Positions 34,236 through 43,605 of a stretch of DNA of 57,570 nt are shown piece by piece. The DNA is from an uncultured bacterium. Its GTDB lineage: Bacteria; Planctomycetota; UBA1135; GCA-002686595. Positions within the stretch are counted from its first letter, which is position 1; each line of letters begins with the position of its first letter. The notes under the pieces were generated by a model, which was not told the DNA's origin, did not search any database, and saw nothing but the letters and a program-made list of their open reading frames with translations. The translations under genes were made by a program, and so were the position numbers. The stretch covers positions 1-57,570 of the forward strand of contig CALEMP010000201.1 of the NCBI GenBank assembly GCA_937910685.1. Direction: 5' to 3'.

Positions 34236-34750
34236 TTCGTCTGGCGCTGCCAGCCGGGCAAAGCGAGCTCTGCTGGGGACGGCATTCCGTCGAGTCCACT
34301 CCAGCGACCGCTCCCCTCGGTTAGGGTCATCAAGCCAGCGTCCGAAGTCCAGGCGTAGATGGCTTCTCCCGTACGCCCGCTCTGGCGGGGCCAAGCAAAC
34401 AGAATTCCGCCCTCGGCCCGCTGCAGGAGATAGCCATGGTGTTCCACCATGTGCCCGGTGCCCAAAAGGCGCGCATCGCTGAAGCGGTGGCGTAGGAGAG
34501 GGGTCGAATGCATCAGAGTGCCCAAGGTGTGCGCTGCCGGGGCTGCGGCCAAAAGGGGCCCGAGAACTTCCACGGCCTTGGCCGCGTCCTCTTGATTATT
34601 CACCGCTGCCCATTGGGCCAGGCATGGCATGGAAATCAGGACCACCACCAAGCCCACGGCAGCAAGCAATAGGCTTGTGGGCGGGTTTCTGGGCAGGCTC
34701 GCCGGGGTGTTGGCGGGGGCTTCAGAGGGGGTCTTTGCTGGTGAAGTCAT
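34232..34750 (-). CDS. Membrane-anchored protein of unknown function
   Basis: A 172-aa protein with a Pro/Thr/Ser-rich cytoplasmic start, one hydrophobic segment at about 26-46 (LLLAAVGLVVVLISMPCLAQW), and a folded-looking tail with aromatic-rich strands (GYLLQRAEGGILFAWP, IYAWTSDAGLMTL). I do not recognise the family. Its stop codon overlaps the stop of the convergent ASPIC gene by 4 bases on the opposite strand. The composition and codon use match the region, so it is probably a real gene. A pseudopilin-like layout was considered, but the prepilin cleavage site is absent. Confidence 0.6.
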   Translation of the reverse strand: MTSPAKTPSEAPANTPASLPRNPPTSLLLAAVGLVVVLISMPCLAQWAAVNNQEDAAKAVEVLGPLLAAAPAAHTLGTLMHSTPLLRHRFSDARLLGTGHMVEHHGYLLQRAEGGILFAWPRQSGRTGEAIYAWTSDAGLMTLTEGSGRWSGLDGMPSPAELALPGWQRQTN

Positions 34751-34826
34751 CGTGGAGCGCGGTTTGAATCCAAGAAGAGGGGAGCCGGATGGTGAACAGT
34801 AGAGTCCTGGGGGCTAGGCTTCCAGG

Positions 34827-36071
34827 ATGCAGGACGATTCATGGAGCCAGGGGTTGAAGCCCGATGCCCTCGCGGCGGCCAGGGAGGTGGCCCGGGTTCT
34901 GTCCCAGGCGGGCCATCGGGCCTGGTTGGTGGGGGGCTGCGTGCGCGACCTGGTGTTGGGGCGAAGCCCCCATGACTTGGATTTGGTCAGCAAAGCAACC
35001 CCTGACGAGGTGCAGGGGCTCTTTCCTCGCACGGTAGCCGTGGGCAAGGCTTTTGGCGTGATGCGCGTCTTGCAAGGACGCTTTGATTTTGAGTTAGCCA
35101 CGTTTCGTTCCGATGGGGCTTACGTGGATGGACGGCATCCAACAGAAGTCCAATTAGATTCATCGGCCGAGTTGGATGCTGCCCGGCGGGATTTTACCTG
35201 CAATGCGCTCTACCTCGATCCTTTGGATGGAACGCGTCTCGACCCCACCAATGGCATGCAGGATTTGGAGGCGGGAATTCTTCGTGCCGTTGGGGACGCA
35301 CAGAAGCGTTTTGAGGAGGACTCTTTGCGCTTGATGCGCATGGCACGCTTCGAGGCGAACTTGGGACTGCAGCCCGCCCCCGGTTTGCACGCAGCTGCCC
35401 TAGCAGTGGCTCCCGGCCTCCAGCGAGTGAGCCCAGAGCGGGTGCTCGACGAGCTGGTCAAGGTCTGTTCGGGCCCTAATCCGGCCAGGGCAATGGAGAT
35501 CTTGGTGGAGTGCGCTCTTCTGGGTCCTGCCTTGCCCCAGTTGCCTGCGGGTGGTGAGGAACTCCGGGTTCGCACCATCGCCGCCCTGCAAATGCTGGAC
35601 TCGGTGACACCCCTCATTCTTTTGGCGGCCTTCTTGGACCCCGGGGATCAAGGGCAAGCTGCCCTTTTGGATTCCCTGCCCCTTGCGCGGGAGCAGCGCC
35701 GGAGTTTGGTTGGGATTTGGCAGGCACGGGCACTCGCTGTTCAGTTGGGGGCCGAAGACAACATGGATCCGGCAGATTTGGCCCGGGCTCTGCGTGGGGT
35801 CAATGGCGCAGGTGGCTTGACCCTGGCACGGGCCCGCTGCCAAGCCCTGGATGCTGACCCCGCTCCCCTCGAACGCCTGTTTGAGTGGACGAAGGGCGCA
35901 ACCCTGGAAGTGGAAACTCTGCTCAACGGAGAAGAACTGGCTCAACTGGGAGTTGAGCGCGGACCCCTCATGGGGACCATTCTGTACGAGCTAGAAGGGG
36001 AGCAACTGCGCGGACGGGTGAGCACTCCAGATGAGGCCCGGGCTTTTGTGCACCGTAGGTTGCAGGGCTGA
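34827..36071 (+). CDS. cca: CCA tRNA nucleotidyltransferase/poly(A) polymerase family
   Basis: A class II nucleotidyltransferase that adds CCA to tRNA 3' ends, or a close poly(A) polymerase relative. The 414-aa protein has LVGGCVRDLVLGRSPHDLDLVSKATP near residue 35 (the GG...DxD catalytic signature), RRDFTCNALYLDP near 120, DLEAGILRAVGDAQKRFEEDSLRLMRMARFEAN near 147, and the usual helical C-terminal half without an HD motif. CCA versus poly(A) activity cannot be settled from motifs alone. The gene is divergent from the unknown membrane protein. Confidence 0.9.
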   Translation: MQDDSWSQGLKPDALAAAREVARVLSQAGHRAWLVGGCVRDLVLGRSPHDLDLVSKATPDEVQGLFPRTVAVGKAFGVMRVLQGRFDFELATFRSDGAYVDGRHPTEVQLDSSAELDAARRDFTCNALYLDPLDGTRLDPTNGMQDLEAGILRAVGDAQKRFEEDSLRLMRMARFEANLGLQPAPGLHAAALAVAPGLQRVSPERVLDELVKVCSGPNPARAMEILVECALLGPALPQLPAGGEELRVRTIAALQMLDSVTPLILLAAFLDPGDQGQAALLDSLPLAREQRRSLVGIWQARALAVQLGAEDNMDPADLARALRGVNGAGGLTLARARCQALDADPAPLERLFEWTKGATLEVETLLNGEELAQLGVERGPLMGTILYELEGEQLRGRVSTPDEARAFVHRRLQG

Positions 36072-36107
36072 ACCTTTTAAGCCTGCGTGGAGCTGGACCG
36101 ATTCTGA

Positions 36108-37040
36108 TCAACTCGGCGGCGCGATCTTGCGCAGGCCGTGGGCAAGCGGGTATCCCGCCAAAATCACCAAGGCTCCCAAGAGCCCCACAGAACCAAGTGG
36201 GGCAGTGGCCAGGGCGATCGACCCGGTGATCAACAACATTCGACGCAGTAACAGCCCCACGGTTTTGGTGACCCGGGAGCGAGTCCAGGGTGCGGCATCC
36301 ATGGCTGCTCGCCAGAGGCCGGGGGCGCCGGATAGGGCCAGCATGGCCCCAAGGATTCCGCCCACTGGGGTGTGCATACTGAGTCCTGTGACCAGTGCAG
36401 GTAGGGGCAATAGGGTCATGGCTAAGAGCAGTAAAGCCCGCAGTGTATGGGAGTCTAGCTCTGCCTCTCCGTCTTCTGCCCGGGCAAACCGACTGAGCAA
36501 AAACACATACAAGCCATAGGCAAGGGGCACGCACAACCGCATGGGCAAGGTCTCTTCCCCAAGAAGATTTGTTGGTGCGCCCATACTCCAAAGGGTGCCC
36601 GCATAGGCCAATGCAATGTTTCCAGCGCGGCAGGAGCCCATGCTCAGGGGACCAAGCCAAGCGCCGCGACCCCAGATGTCATAGAAGGCAATCAGGCAGG
36701 CCAAAACACCCGCGGCTAGAGCGGTGCGGGGATCGAGCGTGAAACCCAGGAGGACGGCCCCCAGGAGCAGGACGAGGGCCAGAAACAAAGCCGACCGGGC
36801 GGGCACTCTTCCCGAGGGAATTGGCCGTTCGGGGCGGGTTAGCTGGTCTGCGTCTCGGTCGCTCCAATCATTGAGGACCATACCCCCATGAAACAAGCAA
36901 AGGGACATGGGGATCAGAATCAGTAGCTCGGGGCCCGCAAGATCCCCGTGGGTGGCCAGCAAAATGCCAGCGATCGGATCGGCAATGGCCGTGGGGGCCA
37001 AAGAGATGCGGGTCAGTTGAAACAGGTCAGCGCGTCGCAA
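36108..37040 (-). CDS. UbiA-family prenyltransferase
   Basis: A polytopic membrane enzyme of 310 aa that transfers a prenyl chain to an aromatic or other acceptor. The first Asp-rich site is VLNDWSDRDADQLTRPERPIPSG near residue 56, with the NDxxDxxxD metal motif. The second Asp-rich loop is degenerate (FYDIWGRGAWLGPLSMGSCRAGN). About eight hydrophobic helices are visible. Candidate pathways are quinone, tocopherol-like or haem-related prenylation; the acceptor cannot be told. It follows rseP after 27 bases on the same strand, so it may be part of the dxr-rseP transcript, a link to isoprenoid supply. Confidence 0.85.
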   Translation of the reverse strand: MRRADLFQLTRISLAPTAIADPIAGILLATHGDLAGPELLILIPMSLCLFHGGMVLNDWSDRDADQLTRPERPIPSGRVPARSALFLALVLLLGAVLLGFTLDPRTALAAGVLACLIAFYDIWGRGAWLGPLSMGSCRAGNIALAYAGTLWSMGAPTNLLGEETLPMRLCVPLAYGLYVFLLSRFARAEDGEAELDSHTLRALLLLAMTLLPLPALVTGLSMHTPVGGILGAMLALSGAPGLWRAAMDAAPWTRSRVTKTVGLLLRRMLLITGSIALATAPLGSVGLLGALVILAGYPLAHGLRKIAPPS

Positions 37041-37067
37041 GGGCCAGGGGAGTCAGAGGTTCTCGGA

Positions 37068-38897
37068 TCAGTTGCCGATCAGGCGCAGCAGATCGTTGTA
37101 GGTCACGTAGACCATCAAGGTGACGATCAAGACCAGTCCCACAACCTGGGAATAGCCCAGGGTGCGGGCGCTCACCGGTGAGCCCTTGAGCTTTTCGATG
37201 AGCAAGAAGAAGAGGTACCCACCGTCGAGTACGGGAATGGGCAACACATTGAGGAACGCGAGGTTCACGCTCAAGATACACAGGAACGTCAGCAGCTTCG
37301 TCCAGCCCATGGATGACACCTGGTACGAAACCCGGCTGATGGTGATGATCCCTCCGAGGTTCTTGGGGCTCACGTCCTGACTGACCATGCGTTGCAGGGT
37401 TTTATAGGTTTGGAACAAGAACCGCCAGGAAGAGCGAGTTCCTTCGCGAAGGCTGGACCAAAGGCTCGTGGTTTGGAAAATACCGGTGGCCCGCGCCAGT
37501 CCAAAACCCAACATGCGCATGCGTGCTGCACTAGGGGTCACGGCTAGGGTCGAAAGTGCCTGATCGGGCGAACTGCCCGGTGAACGATACTGAATCGTGG
37601 CGGACCCCTCGCGGTCGATGGCGCCGGCGCAGGCGCTTTGAATCGATTCCCAGTCACTGGTGGGAATGCCGGCAATTGAATGGATCTCACTACCGCTGGG
37701 AATACCCCCTCGGCCTGCAGCTCCTAGAGGGTCAATCCAAACCACGTTCCCATCTGATTCCGCTTCAAAGTAAAGGTCCCGGTAGAGGGCGCCTCGCTCG
37801 CTGAGGGAATCGGGTAGGCGGAGACTATGTGCTTCGCCGTTGCGCAGGACGATCAACTCGGACCCTTCCGGGGCTGATTGAAAGATGGACAAGAGGTCTC
37901 GTCCCGCCGCCAGGGTTTGGGTCCCGAAGCGCAGCACCAAGTCCCCCTTTAGGAATCCCGCCTTTTCACCCGGTCCTCCTGATCGGACCTGGGCGATTTG
38001 TCGGCGTGCGGGTCCAAGTCCAAACAGGACGCGCTCGGCAAGGCTCTCCCAGATTACGGGGATTGTGATGGTCTCGGGGCCTTGGCCCTGATCGATCACG
38101 ATGTCCATGGGTTCACCGGAATCTAAGGCCCAGGCGAGTTGAATCGCCAGGGGTTGATCCTTTGGCTGGCCTTCGACTGCCAGCAGGACTGCGCCTTCGG
38201 TGAGCCCCGCCAATGCAGCTGGTCCGGCCGGTTCCACCCGAAGGGTGTGGGCGGGATCCACGCCGATGCCTAGACCCAGGCGGTAGAAGCCCAGCTCCTC
38301 ATCCATGATGGGAGTCAGAGTCTTGTGGTGCAGGGCACCATCTCTTTCGTCCAGGTAAGTGAGCTTGGCGGGATCGGATCCCCCGAGGGCAACTTCTCCG
38401 ATCAGGCTTTCAAAGTCCCGCAATCGATGGCCATTGATTTCGAGCAGCTTTGCCCCGGCGGGCAAGCCCGCTTGCCAAGCGGCGCCACCCGGGGTGGGGG
38501 CTGAGATGATCGCTGGGGTAACCGGAACACCAACGCGGTAGGCGATGGGAAAGCAAACCAAGGCGAATACCAGGTTCATGAGCACGCCCCCCGAGTACAC
38601 GAAGAACCGCTGGCCCACGGTCTTGGACCCCAACTCGTCGGGCAGGGGTTTGCGCCCTTCTGGACCGCCGCCTTCACCAGCCATGCGCACGTATCCTCCA
38701 AAGGGCACCAGAGCCAACTGGTAGAGGGTGTTGCCCCTGCGACGGGACCAGATAGCCGGGCCAAAGCCCAAGCTGAAGACTTCCACACGCACACCGCACA
38801 AGCGGGCGGCGATGAAGTGTCCTCCCTCGTGAACGAAGATCACCATGCCGATGCCAAAGATGACCTGGACCACCCGGAAAATTGATGTCAGGTCCAT
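37068..38897 (-). CDS. rseP: Site-2 intramembrane metalloprotease RseP with multiple PDZ domains
   Basis: A zinc site-2 protease that cuts membrane-bound anti-sigma factors or signal-peptide remnants. Zinc motif HEGGH lies at 23-27 in the first helix and the second site motif PIPVLDGG at 553-560. Between them lie up to four PDZ-like units, recognisable by GxxA-x-x-AGL/F-x-x-G patterns (AAWQAGLPAGAKLLEING, AALAGLTEGAVLL, EKAGFLKGDLVL, and a fourth near GRGGIPSGSEIHSIAG). That makes 609 aa against about 450 for the two-PDZ E. coli form. The start overlaps the dxr stop as TAATG. Target is unknown; the membrane anti-sigma-like protein at 26.6-27.7 kb is a possible client. Confidence 0.9.
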   Translation of the reverse strand: MDLTSIFRVVQVIFGIGMVIFVHEGGHFIAARLCGVRVEVFSLGFGPAIWSRRRGNTLYQLALVPFGGYVRMAGEGGGPEGRKPLPDELGSKTVGQRFFVYSGGVLMNLVFALVCFPIAYRVGVPVTPAIISAPTPGGAAWQAGLPAGAKLLEINGHRLRDFESLIGEVALGGSDPAKLTYLDERDGALHHKTLTPIMDEELGFYRLGLGIGVDPAHTLRVEPAGPAALAGLTEGAVLLAVEGQPKDQPLAIQLAWALDSGEPMDIVIDQGQGPETITIPVIWESLAERVLFGLGPARRQIAQVRSGGPGEKAGFLKGDLVLRFGTQTLAAGRDLLSIFQSAPEGSELIVLRNGEAHSLRLPDSLSERGALYRDLYFEAESDGNVVWIDPLGAAGRGGIPSGSEIHSIAGIPTSDWESIQSACAGAIDREGSATIQYRSPGSSPDQALSTLAVTPSAARMRMLGFGLARATGIFQTTSLWSSLREGTRSSWRFLFQTYKTLQRMVSQDVSPKNLGGIITISRVSYQVSSMGWTKLLTFLCILSVNLAFLNVLPIPVLDGGYLFFLLIEKLKGSPVSARTLGYSQVVGLVLIVTLMVYVTYNDLLRLIGN

Positions 38898-40084
38898 TAT
38901 GTAGTGCTGGTGGTTTTGCTTGCGACGATCTCTTCTGCGAGAGACCGGGCCCAGCGGTCGGCTTCTAGGACTTCAGACAGGGTGCCTGGGTCGGGTTTAT
39001 TTGTGGGACGCTCATCGAGGACCTTTTGGCTAATGCGCACGATGTCTCCGAAAGGAATATCGCCGGCGAGATAAGCTTCCACCGCAACCTCATCGGCCGC
39101 ATTCAGGCAGCAGCCTGAGGTGCCTCCCTCTTCCACGCAACGGAATCCCAACTCGAGAGAGGGGAAGCGCTCGAAATCTGGGGCTTCGAAGGTCAATCGG
39201 CTGAATTGTTGTAGGTCAAAGCCCGCGAGCTTAGATGGCTGTCGGTCGGGATGGTGCAGGGCATAGTGGATCGTACCGCGCATATCCGGCGGGCCCATCT
39301 GGGCGATCACCGAGCCATCCACAAACTCAACCATGGAATGCACCAGGGATTGGGGGTGGACCACCACCTCCATCCGGTCTCGGTCCAAACCGAAGAGGTG
39401 GTGCAGCTCGATAATTTCAAAAGCCTTGTTGATTAAGGTTGCTGAACCGATGGTGATGCGCGGCCCCATATCCCAAGTGGGGTGGGCGAGGGCTTTCTCT
39501 TGGGGGGCGTTCTCCATGTCCGCTAGGCTGGTTTCGCGAAATGGGCCGCCGCTGGCGGTGAGCAAAACCTTGCGGATGCAGGCAAGGTCTTCGCCTCGCA
39601 GGCACTGTTCAATGGCCGAGTGTTCTGAATCCACCGGGATCAGGCGCCCGCCGTGTTCCGCGATCGTGTCGATCAGCAGGTCCCCAGCGATCACCAGGGA
39701 TTCCTTGTTGGCTAGGGCGAGGGTTTTGCCCGCCTTGCAGAGGGCAAAGGACGCCTCTAGGCCAGCGCGGCCCATGACTCCATGCACCGCGACGTCATAT
39801 TCCGCGGCGGCGATCAGCTCCAACTGGGCCTCGGGCCCGCTGAAGAGGGTGGTTCCCGGAGAGAGGTGGGGGCGCAGGGCATCCGCAGCTGCGGGGTCCG
39901 AGAGGGCCAGGAAGGGGGCCCCGGTCTGGGCCGCCTGGTCGCGCAGCAACTCCCATGAGGAATTAGCCGCCAATCCGGCCACCCGGAGCCCAGAGGCTGG
40001 GTCGGACACCAGGTCGAGAGTTTGAGTCCCGATTGAACCCGTGCTGCCAAGCACGAGGATGGGTTTCACGGGGTCGTTGTTCAC
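38897..40084 (-). CDS. dxr: 1-deoxy-D-xylulose 5-phosphate reductoisomerase
   Basis: The NADPH-dependent MEP-pathway enzyme converting DXP to MEP for isoprenoid synthesis. The 395-aa protein shows LGSTGSIGTQTLDLV near residue 12 (NADPH binding), ANKESLVIAG near 124, PVDSEHSAIEQCL near 151 (metal site Asp/Glu), TASGGPFR near 177, HPTWDMGPRITIGSATLINKAFEIIE near 200 and MEVVVHPQSLVHSMVEF. It starts with GTG. The dxr-rseP adjacency is common in bacteria and supports both calls. Confidence 0.97.
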   Translation of the reverse strand: MNNDPVKPILVLGSTGSIGTQTLDLVSDPASGLRVAGLAANSSWELLRDQAAQTGAPFLALSDPAAADALRPHLSPGTTLFSGPEAQLELIAAAEYDVAVHGVMGRAGLEASFALCKAGKTLALANKESLVIAGDLLIDTIAEHGGRLIPVDSEHSAIEQCLRGEDLACIRKVLLTASGGPFRETSLADMENAPQEKALAHPTWDMGPRITIGSATLINKAFEIIELHHLFGLDRDRMEVVVHPQSLVHSMVEFVDGSVIAQMGPPDMRGTIHYALHHPDRQPSKLAGFDLQQFSRLTFEAPDFERFPSLELGFRCVEEGGTSGCCLNAADEVAVEAYLAGDIPFGDIVRISQKVLDERPTNKPDPGTLSEVLEADRWARSLAEEIVASKTTSTT

Positions 40085-40274
40085 GCTGTCAGTTCAATGG
40101 TGGGGGGGCGGGGGCCCGGGGAGATCCGCCTGCGATCAAAGTGTAGGACATCCGGCTTCCCTGGCGACATTTGCTCTGGAATCGTTATCCTTATTCCCCT
40201 GTGGATGACCCATCCAGCCCCTTTTTGAACAGCTTTTTTGCACCCGGTCCAAGGACCCAGCCCCCCCCAGCAGC

Positions 40275-41330
40275 GTGAGCCAAAACCCTTCACTTTCCTA
40301 CAAGGACGCAGGTGTCAACATTGACGCACAGGACGAAGCCCTGAGCTTGGCCAAGGACGCGATTCGGTCCACTTTTACCCCCGGAGTGGTCTCGGACGTG
40401 GGACTCTTCGGCGGTCTTTTCGACCTGGCCAAAGCCGGCTGCGAAGGCATGGTCCTGGTGTCGAGTGCCGACGGCGTTGGCACGAAACTCGATGTTGCGA
40501 AAAAGGTAGGTGTCTACGACACGGTGGGCCAAGACCTGGTCAACCATTGCGTGGATGACATTTTGGTTCAAGGGGCACGCCCCTTGTTCTTCATGGATTA
40601 TGTGGGTACGGGAAAACTAGAACCCACCGTGGTCAGTGACCTGATTCGCGGCTGCGCCATCGCCTGCAAGGAATCAGGCTTGGCTTTGCTCGGGGGCGAG
40701 ACCGCCGAGATGCCTGGCCTTTACGCCGAGGGTGACTTCGACCTAGTGGGTTTTGTGGTGGGTGCTGTGGAACAGGACAAGATCCTCGATGGGTCGCGGG
40801 TCAAGCCCGGTCAGACCCTGTTGGGTTTGACCTCCAGCGGTTTGCACACCAACGGTTTTTCCCTGGCCCGAAAGATCCTCTTTGAGCGCATGGGTTTGGA
40901 TGTCCATGATCGCCCTGAAAGCCTCGGGGGGCCCAGCGTCGGAGAAGCCCTTTTGGCTCCCCATCGCTGCTATTACCCGATTCTGTGGCCTTTGTTGGAG
41001 GAGAAGCGCATTGCCGCCATGGCTCACATTACCGGTGGCGGACTGGTGGACAACTTGCCCCGCATCCTGGGTTCCTGTGACGCGCGCATTGATTTGGCCT
41101 CCTGGGAACGCCCGGCCTTGTTCCGCACCCTGGTGGAAGAGGGTGGCTTGGAAGTGAACGAAGCCCACCGCGTATTCAACATGGGCATCGGCATGGTGCT
41201 CCTGGTCGATACGGAAGAAGTCGTCAAGGTGCGTACCCATTTGGAATCCATCGGGGAAACTGTTTTGGAAATTGGTTACACAGAGGCTGCGAGCCATGAG
41301 TCGGGTAAGGGCCGCGTGCGGTGGATCTGA
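40275..41330 (+). CDS. purM: Phosphoribosylformylglycinamidine cyclo-ligase (AIR synthetase)
   Basis: Closes the imidazole ring in purine synthesis, feeding the PurE/PurC steps encoded at 7.0-8.4 kb. The 351-aa protein has YKDAGVNIDA near residue 9, SSADGVGTKLDVA near 63, HCVDDILVQGARPLFFMDY near 95, LLGGETAEMPGLY near 137, LTSSGLHTNGFSLAR near 182 and MAHITGGGLVDNLPR near 251. The start is GTG, preceded by a C8 run at 40261-40268 and no Shine-Dalgarno sequence. The unrelated protein after it overlaps by 10 bases. Confidence 0.97.
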   Translation: MSQNPSLSYKDAGVNIDAQDEALSLAKDAIRSTFTPGVVSDVGLFGGLFDLAKAGCEGMVLVSSADGVGTKLDVAKKVGVYDTVGQDLVNHCVDDILVQGARPLFFMDYVGTGKLEPTVVSDLIRGCAIACKESGLALLGGETAEMPGLYAEGDFDLVGFVVGAVEQDKILDGSRVKPGQTLLGLTSSGLHTNGFSLARKILFERMGLDVHDRPESLGGPSVGEALLAPHRCYYPILWPLLEEKRIAAMAHITGGGLVDNLPRILGSCDARIDLASWERPALFRTLVEEGGLEVNEAHRVFNMGIGMVLLVDTEEVVKVRTHLESIGETVLEIGYTEAASHESGKGRVRWI

Positions 41331-42199
41331 TCCTTCCGTACCTGAGCATACTGACATTGCTGGGCCTTTTTTCGGGGCCCCAAGAACCGGTCGAAGTTCC
41401 GGAACAACAACCATGGTCTGTGCTCTGGCGCAGCCTGGCAGCTGAACCCGGTCCGCTGGAGCGCGCAAAATTGGTGAGCGCATGGGAGCCACGCCTCAAC
41501 GTTCGGGCGGCTGGGGAAGGTTCCGCCGAACGCTATCGCCGACAATTGGCCCGCAACGCTCTTGGTTTAGAGCATCGCGATCTTCCCGCCCTGGTGCCAG
41601 AGCCCTCCTATCTGGGCGCGCCGGTAGAGGCTTGGATCGCGGCGAGGTTCCGGCCCGCCGACCGTGTGCGTTTGGTGTCCTTGGGGATCGGGGAAGAGGG
41701 CCTTTCCAGGGAGCAGGAGAAGCGCCGTCTGCAGCGGGGCTTTGAGATTTTCCTAGAGCTAGAGGGGGATTTTCAGGTTGGAGCTCGGGAAGTTGCCGAG
41801 GCCCTCCATCGACGGGCTCATGCCACTTGGTCCGCATTCTGCCTGGAGGGGATCCAACGTCGCTGTGGGAGCTTGGATCTGGCCCTCGATACGGTCAACA
41901 GCATGCTCCCTCCCCTGGGGAAAGCCCAGGGGGCAGAGGCAGACGCTCTTTTGGGCCGTCGGGCCATCATTCACGCGGGGTCGGGACACCAGGACCTGGC
42001 CCGGGCGGACCTGGGGCGCCTTTTGGTGGCTGGATTTCCCGATGCACACCAGATTTTGGGCCTCGATGCCCTGCTGGAGGGGGACTGGCAGGCCTCCAGC
42101 GCCCTTTTCGGGGTGCTGCTGGACCGCAGCCGGTCCCAGGGAGAAATTCCGCCCCCCTGGGCTCTGCGAGGATTCGGCGTGTCTCTGCTGCCCCGCTAA
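41321..42199 (+). CDS. Hypothetical TPR-like exported protein
   Basis: A 292-aa protein starting at GTG 41321 and overlapping purM by 10 bases. The N-terminus has a hydrophobic stretch (LILPYLSILTLLGLFSG) that may be a signal peptide or anchor. The rest is alpha-helical with Ala/Leu-rich, tetratricopeptide-like spacing (AREVAEALHRRAHATWSAF, ALLGRRAIIHAGSGHQDLARADLGRLL). No known family was recognised. Codon use is like the neighbours. A role as a helical scaffold in the envelope is plausible only by shape. Confidence 0.6.
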   Translation: MDLILPYLSILTLLGLFSGPQEPVEVPEQQPWSVLWRSLAAEPGPLERAKLVSAWEPRLNVRAAGEGSAERYRRQLARNALGLEHRDLPALVPEPSYLGAPVEAWIAARFRPADRVRLVSLGIGEEGLSREQEKRRLQRGFEIFLELEGDFQVGAREVAEALHRRAHATWSAFCLEGIQRRCGSLDLALDTVNSMLPPLGKAQGAEADALLGRRAIIHAGSGHQDLARADLGRLLVAGFPDAHQILGLDALLEGDWQASSALFGVLLDRSRSQGEIPPPWALRGFGVSLLPR

Positions 42200-42334
42200 A
42201 CTAGAGTCCTCCCGGGGGCTAGGTTTCCGACGGTCATGAATCTGCTCCTGGCCCCCCGTTTCTGGCCGGGTTGCTTGCCATTCACCCCTCCTCTGACGAT
42301 CCTAGGGACACCCTTTTCCGAGCCCCCCAAAATC

Positions 42335-43603
42335 ATGCTGCGACTTGCCCTGATCACCGTCCCTCTGCTGTGCCTCTCCGCCTTCGTGCCCGCCAGTGCC
42401 CCGGCCCTCGATGGACCCTACTTGAAGGACTCGGATCTCAAGAAACTGGCCCAGAGTTTCAATGACTACATCGAAGCATCCGTGGCTCGCGAGGGCGTGC
42501 TGAAGGCCGAGAACGAAGTGGGCGAGATTCTTGAAAAGCTGGGGCGCAAGCTGCGTAAAGCTCCTATCGACGACATCCTCGCCAGCCCCTTGGATCTTGG
42601 GCGGGCTCTTTGGATGTCCAAGGAATATACCCGCAAGCGAGTCAAGTTCGGCAGCATCCAGGATGGGGTATACGATCAGACCGTGCCCGGTGGCGATGGG
42701 CCCCTTAAGTACGCAATCCTTGCACCCGCTGACTATGACAAGGGCAAGAAGAAAAGTTGGCCCTTGGTGCTCTGCGTCCCCGGCGTTGACGAGACTCCCC
42801 AGGAAACCCTGCTCGAAAACTGGTCCGATGGGGAACTGCACAACCAAGTCATTCTGGTCTGCCCGGAGATGCCCAAGGACGCGGACACCTGGACCGGAAT
42901 GCCTGGCGTCGGCACCATGCTTATCCTGTTCCGTGCCATCTACGAGGACTGGGCCATTGACTACAACAAGGTCTTCATCTCAGGCCGAGGGGCAGGGGTG
43001 AATGCCGCGCTCTCCATCGCGGGGAAGTTCCCCGAGTTGTTTGCCGGGGTGATCGGGCGTTCTGGCGATGCCGGAGACGCACCCTCTGAGAATTTCTCCA
43101 ACCTGCCCACCTGGTTCAGCGGTGGCGGTTCCGGAGTGACCGCGTGGGAGGCGAAGATCAAGGAAGCGGGCTGGGAGAACTGCACAGTTGACCCCGAAGG
43201 GCGAGAGAAGGAAATCCTGGGCTGGCTCAACGACACGGAACGCAATGGGGTCCCCACAAACATCAGCCTCGTTCCCGGCAGTCCCTTTCCCACCCGCGCC
43301 TACTGGCTCGAAGTTCCGGCTGGGGACGAGGACGGTGCCTTGGTTGAAGCTCGTGTGGATCGGGACACGAACACAATCCATGTGGACGCGACTCTGGTGC
43401 CCACGGTGACATTGCTGTTCAACGATCTGCTGGTGGACCTTTCAAAGCCTGTCAAAGTGGTGATCAATGGGGTTGAGCACACCGACCTCTTGCCTCGCAG
43501 CTATCGCACCTGCTTGAAGCTGATCTTCCAGGGAACCAACGATCCGGGGAGAGTGTTCGTGGCTAAAAAAGCCTACTCGGTTCCTCCGAAGGCGAAAAAG
43601 TAA
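42335..43603 (+). CDS. Exported alpha/beta-hydrolase-like protein lacking the nucleophile serine
   Basis: A 422-aa protein with a signal peptide at the chosen ATG (MLRLALITVPLLCLSAFVPA). The core resembles an esterase/PHB-depolymerase-type alpha/beta hydrolase: the PLVLCVPGVDETPQETLLENW strand-loop, ILVCPEMPKD, and the IDYNKVFISGRGAGVNAAL elbow. In that elbow the usual G-x-S-x-G is G-R-G-A-G, so the nucleophile serine is replaced by glycine and the protein is probably a catalytically dead binding module. A C-terminal beta domain (about 330-422) follows. The frame could extend 33 codons upstream, but the signal peptide defines the start. Confidence 0.65.
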   Translation: MLRLALITVPLLCLSAFVPASAPALDGPYLKDSDLKKLAQSFNDYIEASVAREGVLKAENEVGEILEKLGRKLRKAPIDDILASPLDLGRALWMSKEYTRKRVKFGSIQDGVYDQTVPGGDGPLKYAILAPADYDKGKKKSWPLVLCVPGVDETPQETLLENWSDGELHNQVILVCPEMPKDADTWTGMPGVGTMLILFRAIYEDWAIDYNKVFISGRGAGVNAALSIAGKFPELFAGVIGRSGDAGDAPSENFSNLPTWFSGGGSGVTAWEAKIKEAGWENCTVDPEGREKEILGWLNDTERNGVPTNISLVPGSPFPTRAYWLEVPAGDEDGALVEARVDRDTNTIHVDATLVPTVTLLFNDLLVDLSKPVKVVINGVEHTDLLPRSYRTCLKLIFQGTNDPGRVFVAKKAYSVPPKAKK

Positions 43604-43605
43604 CA

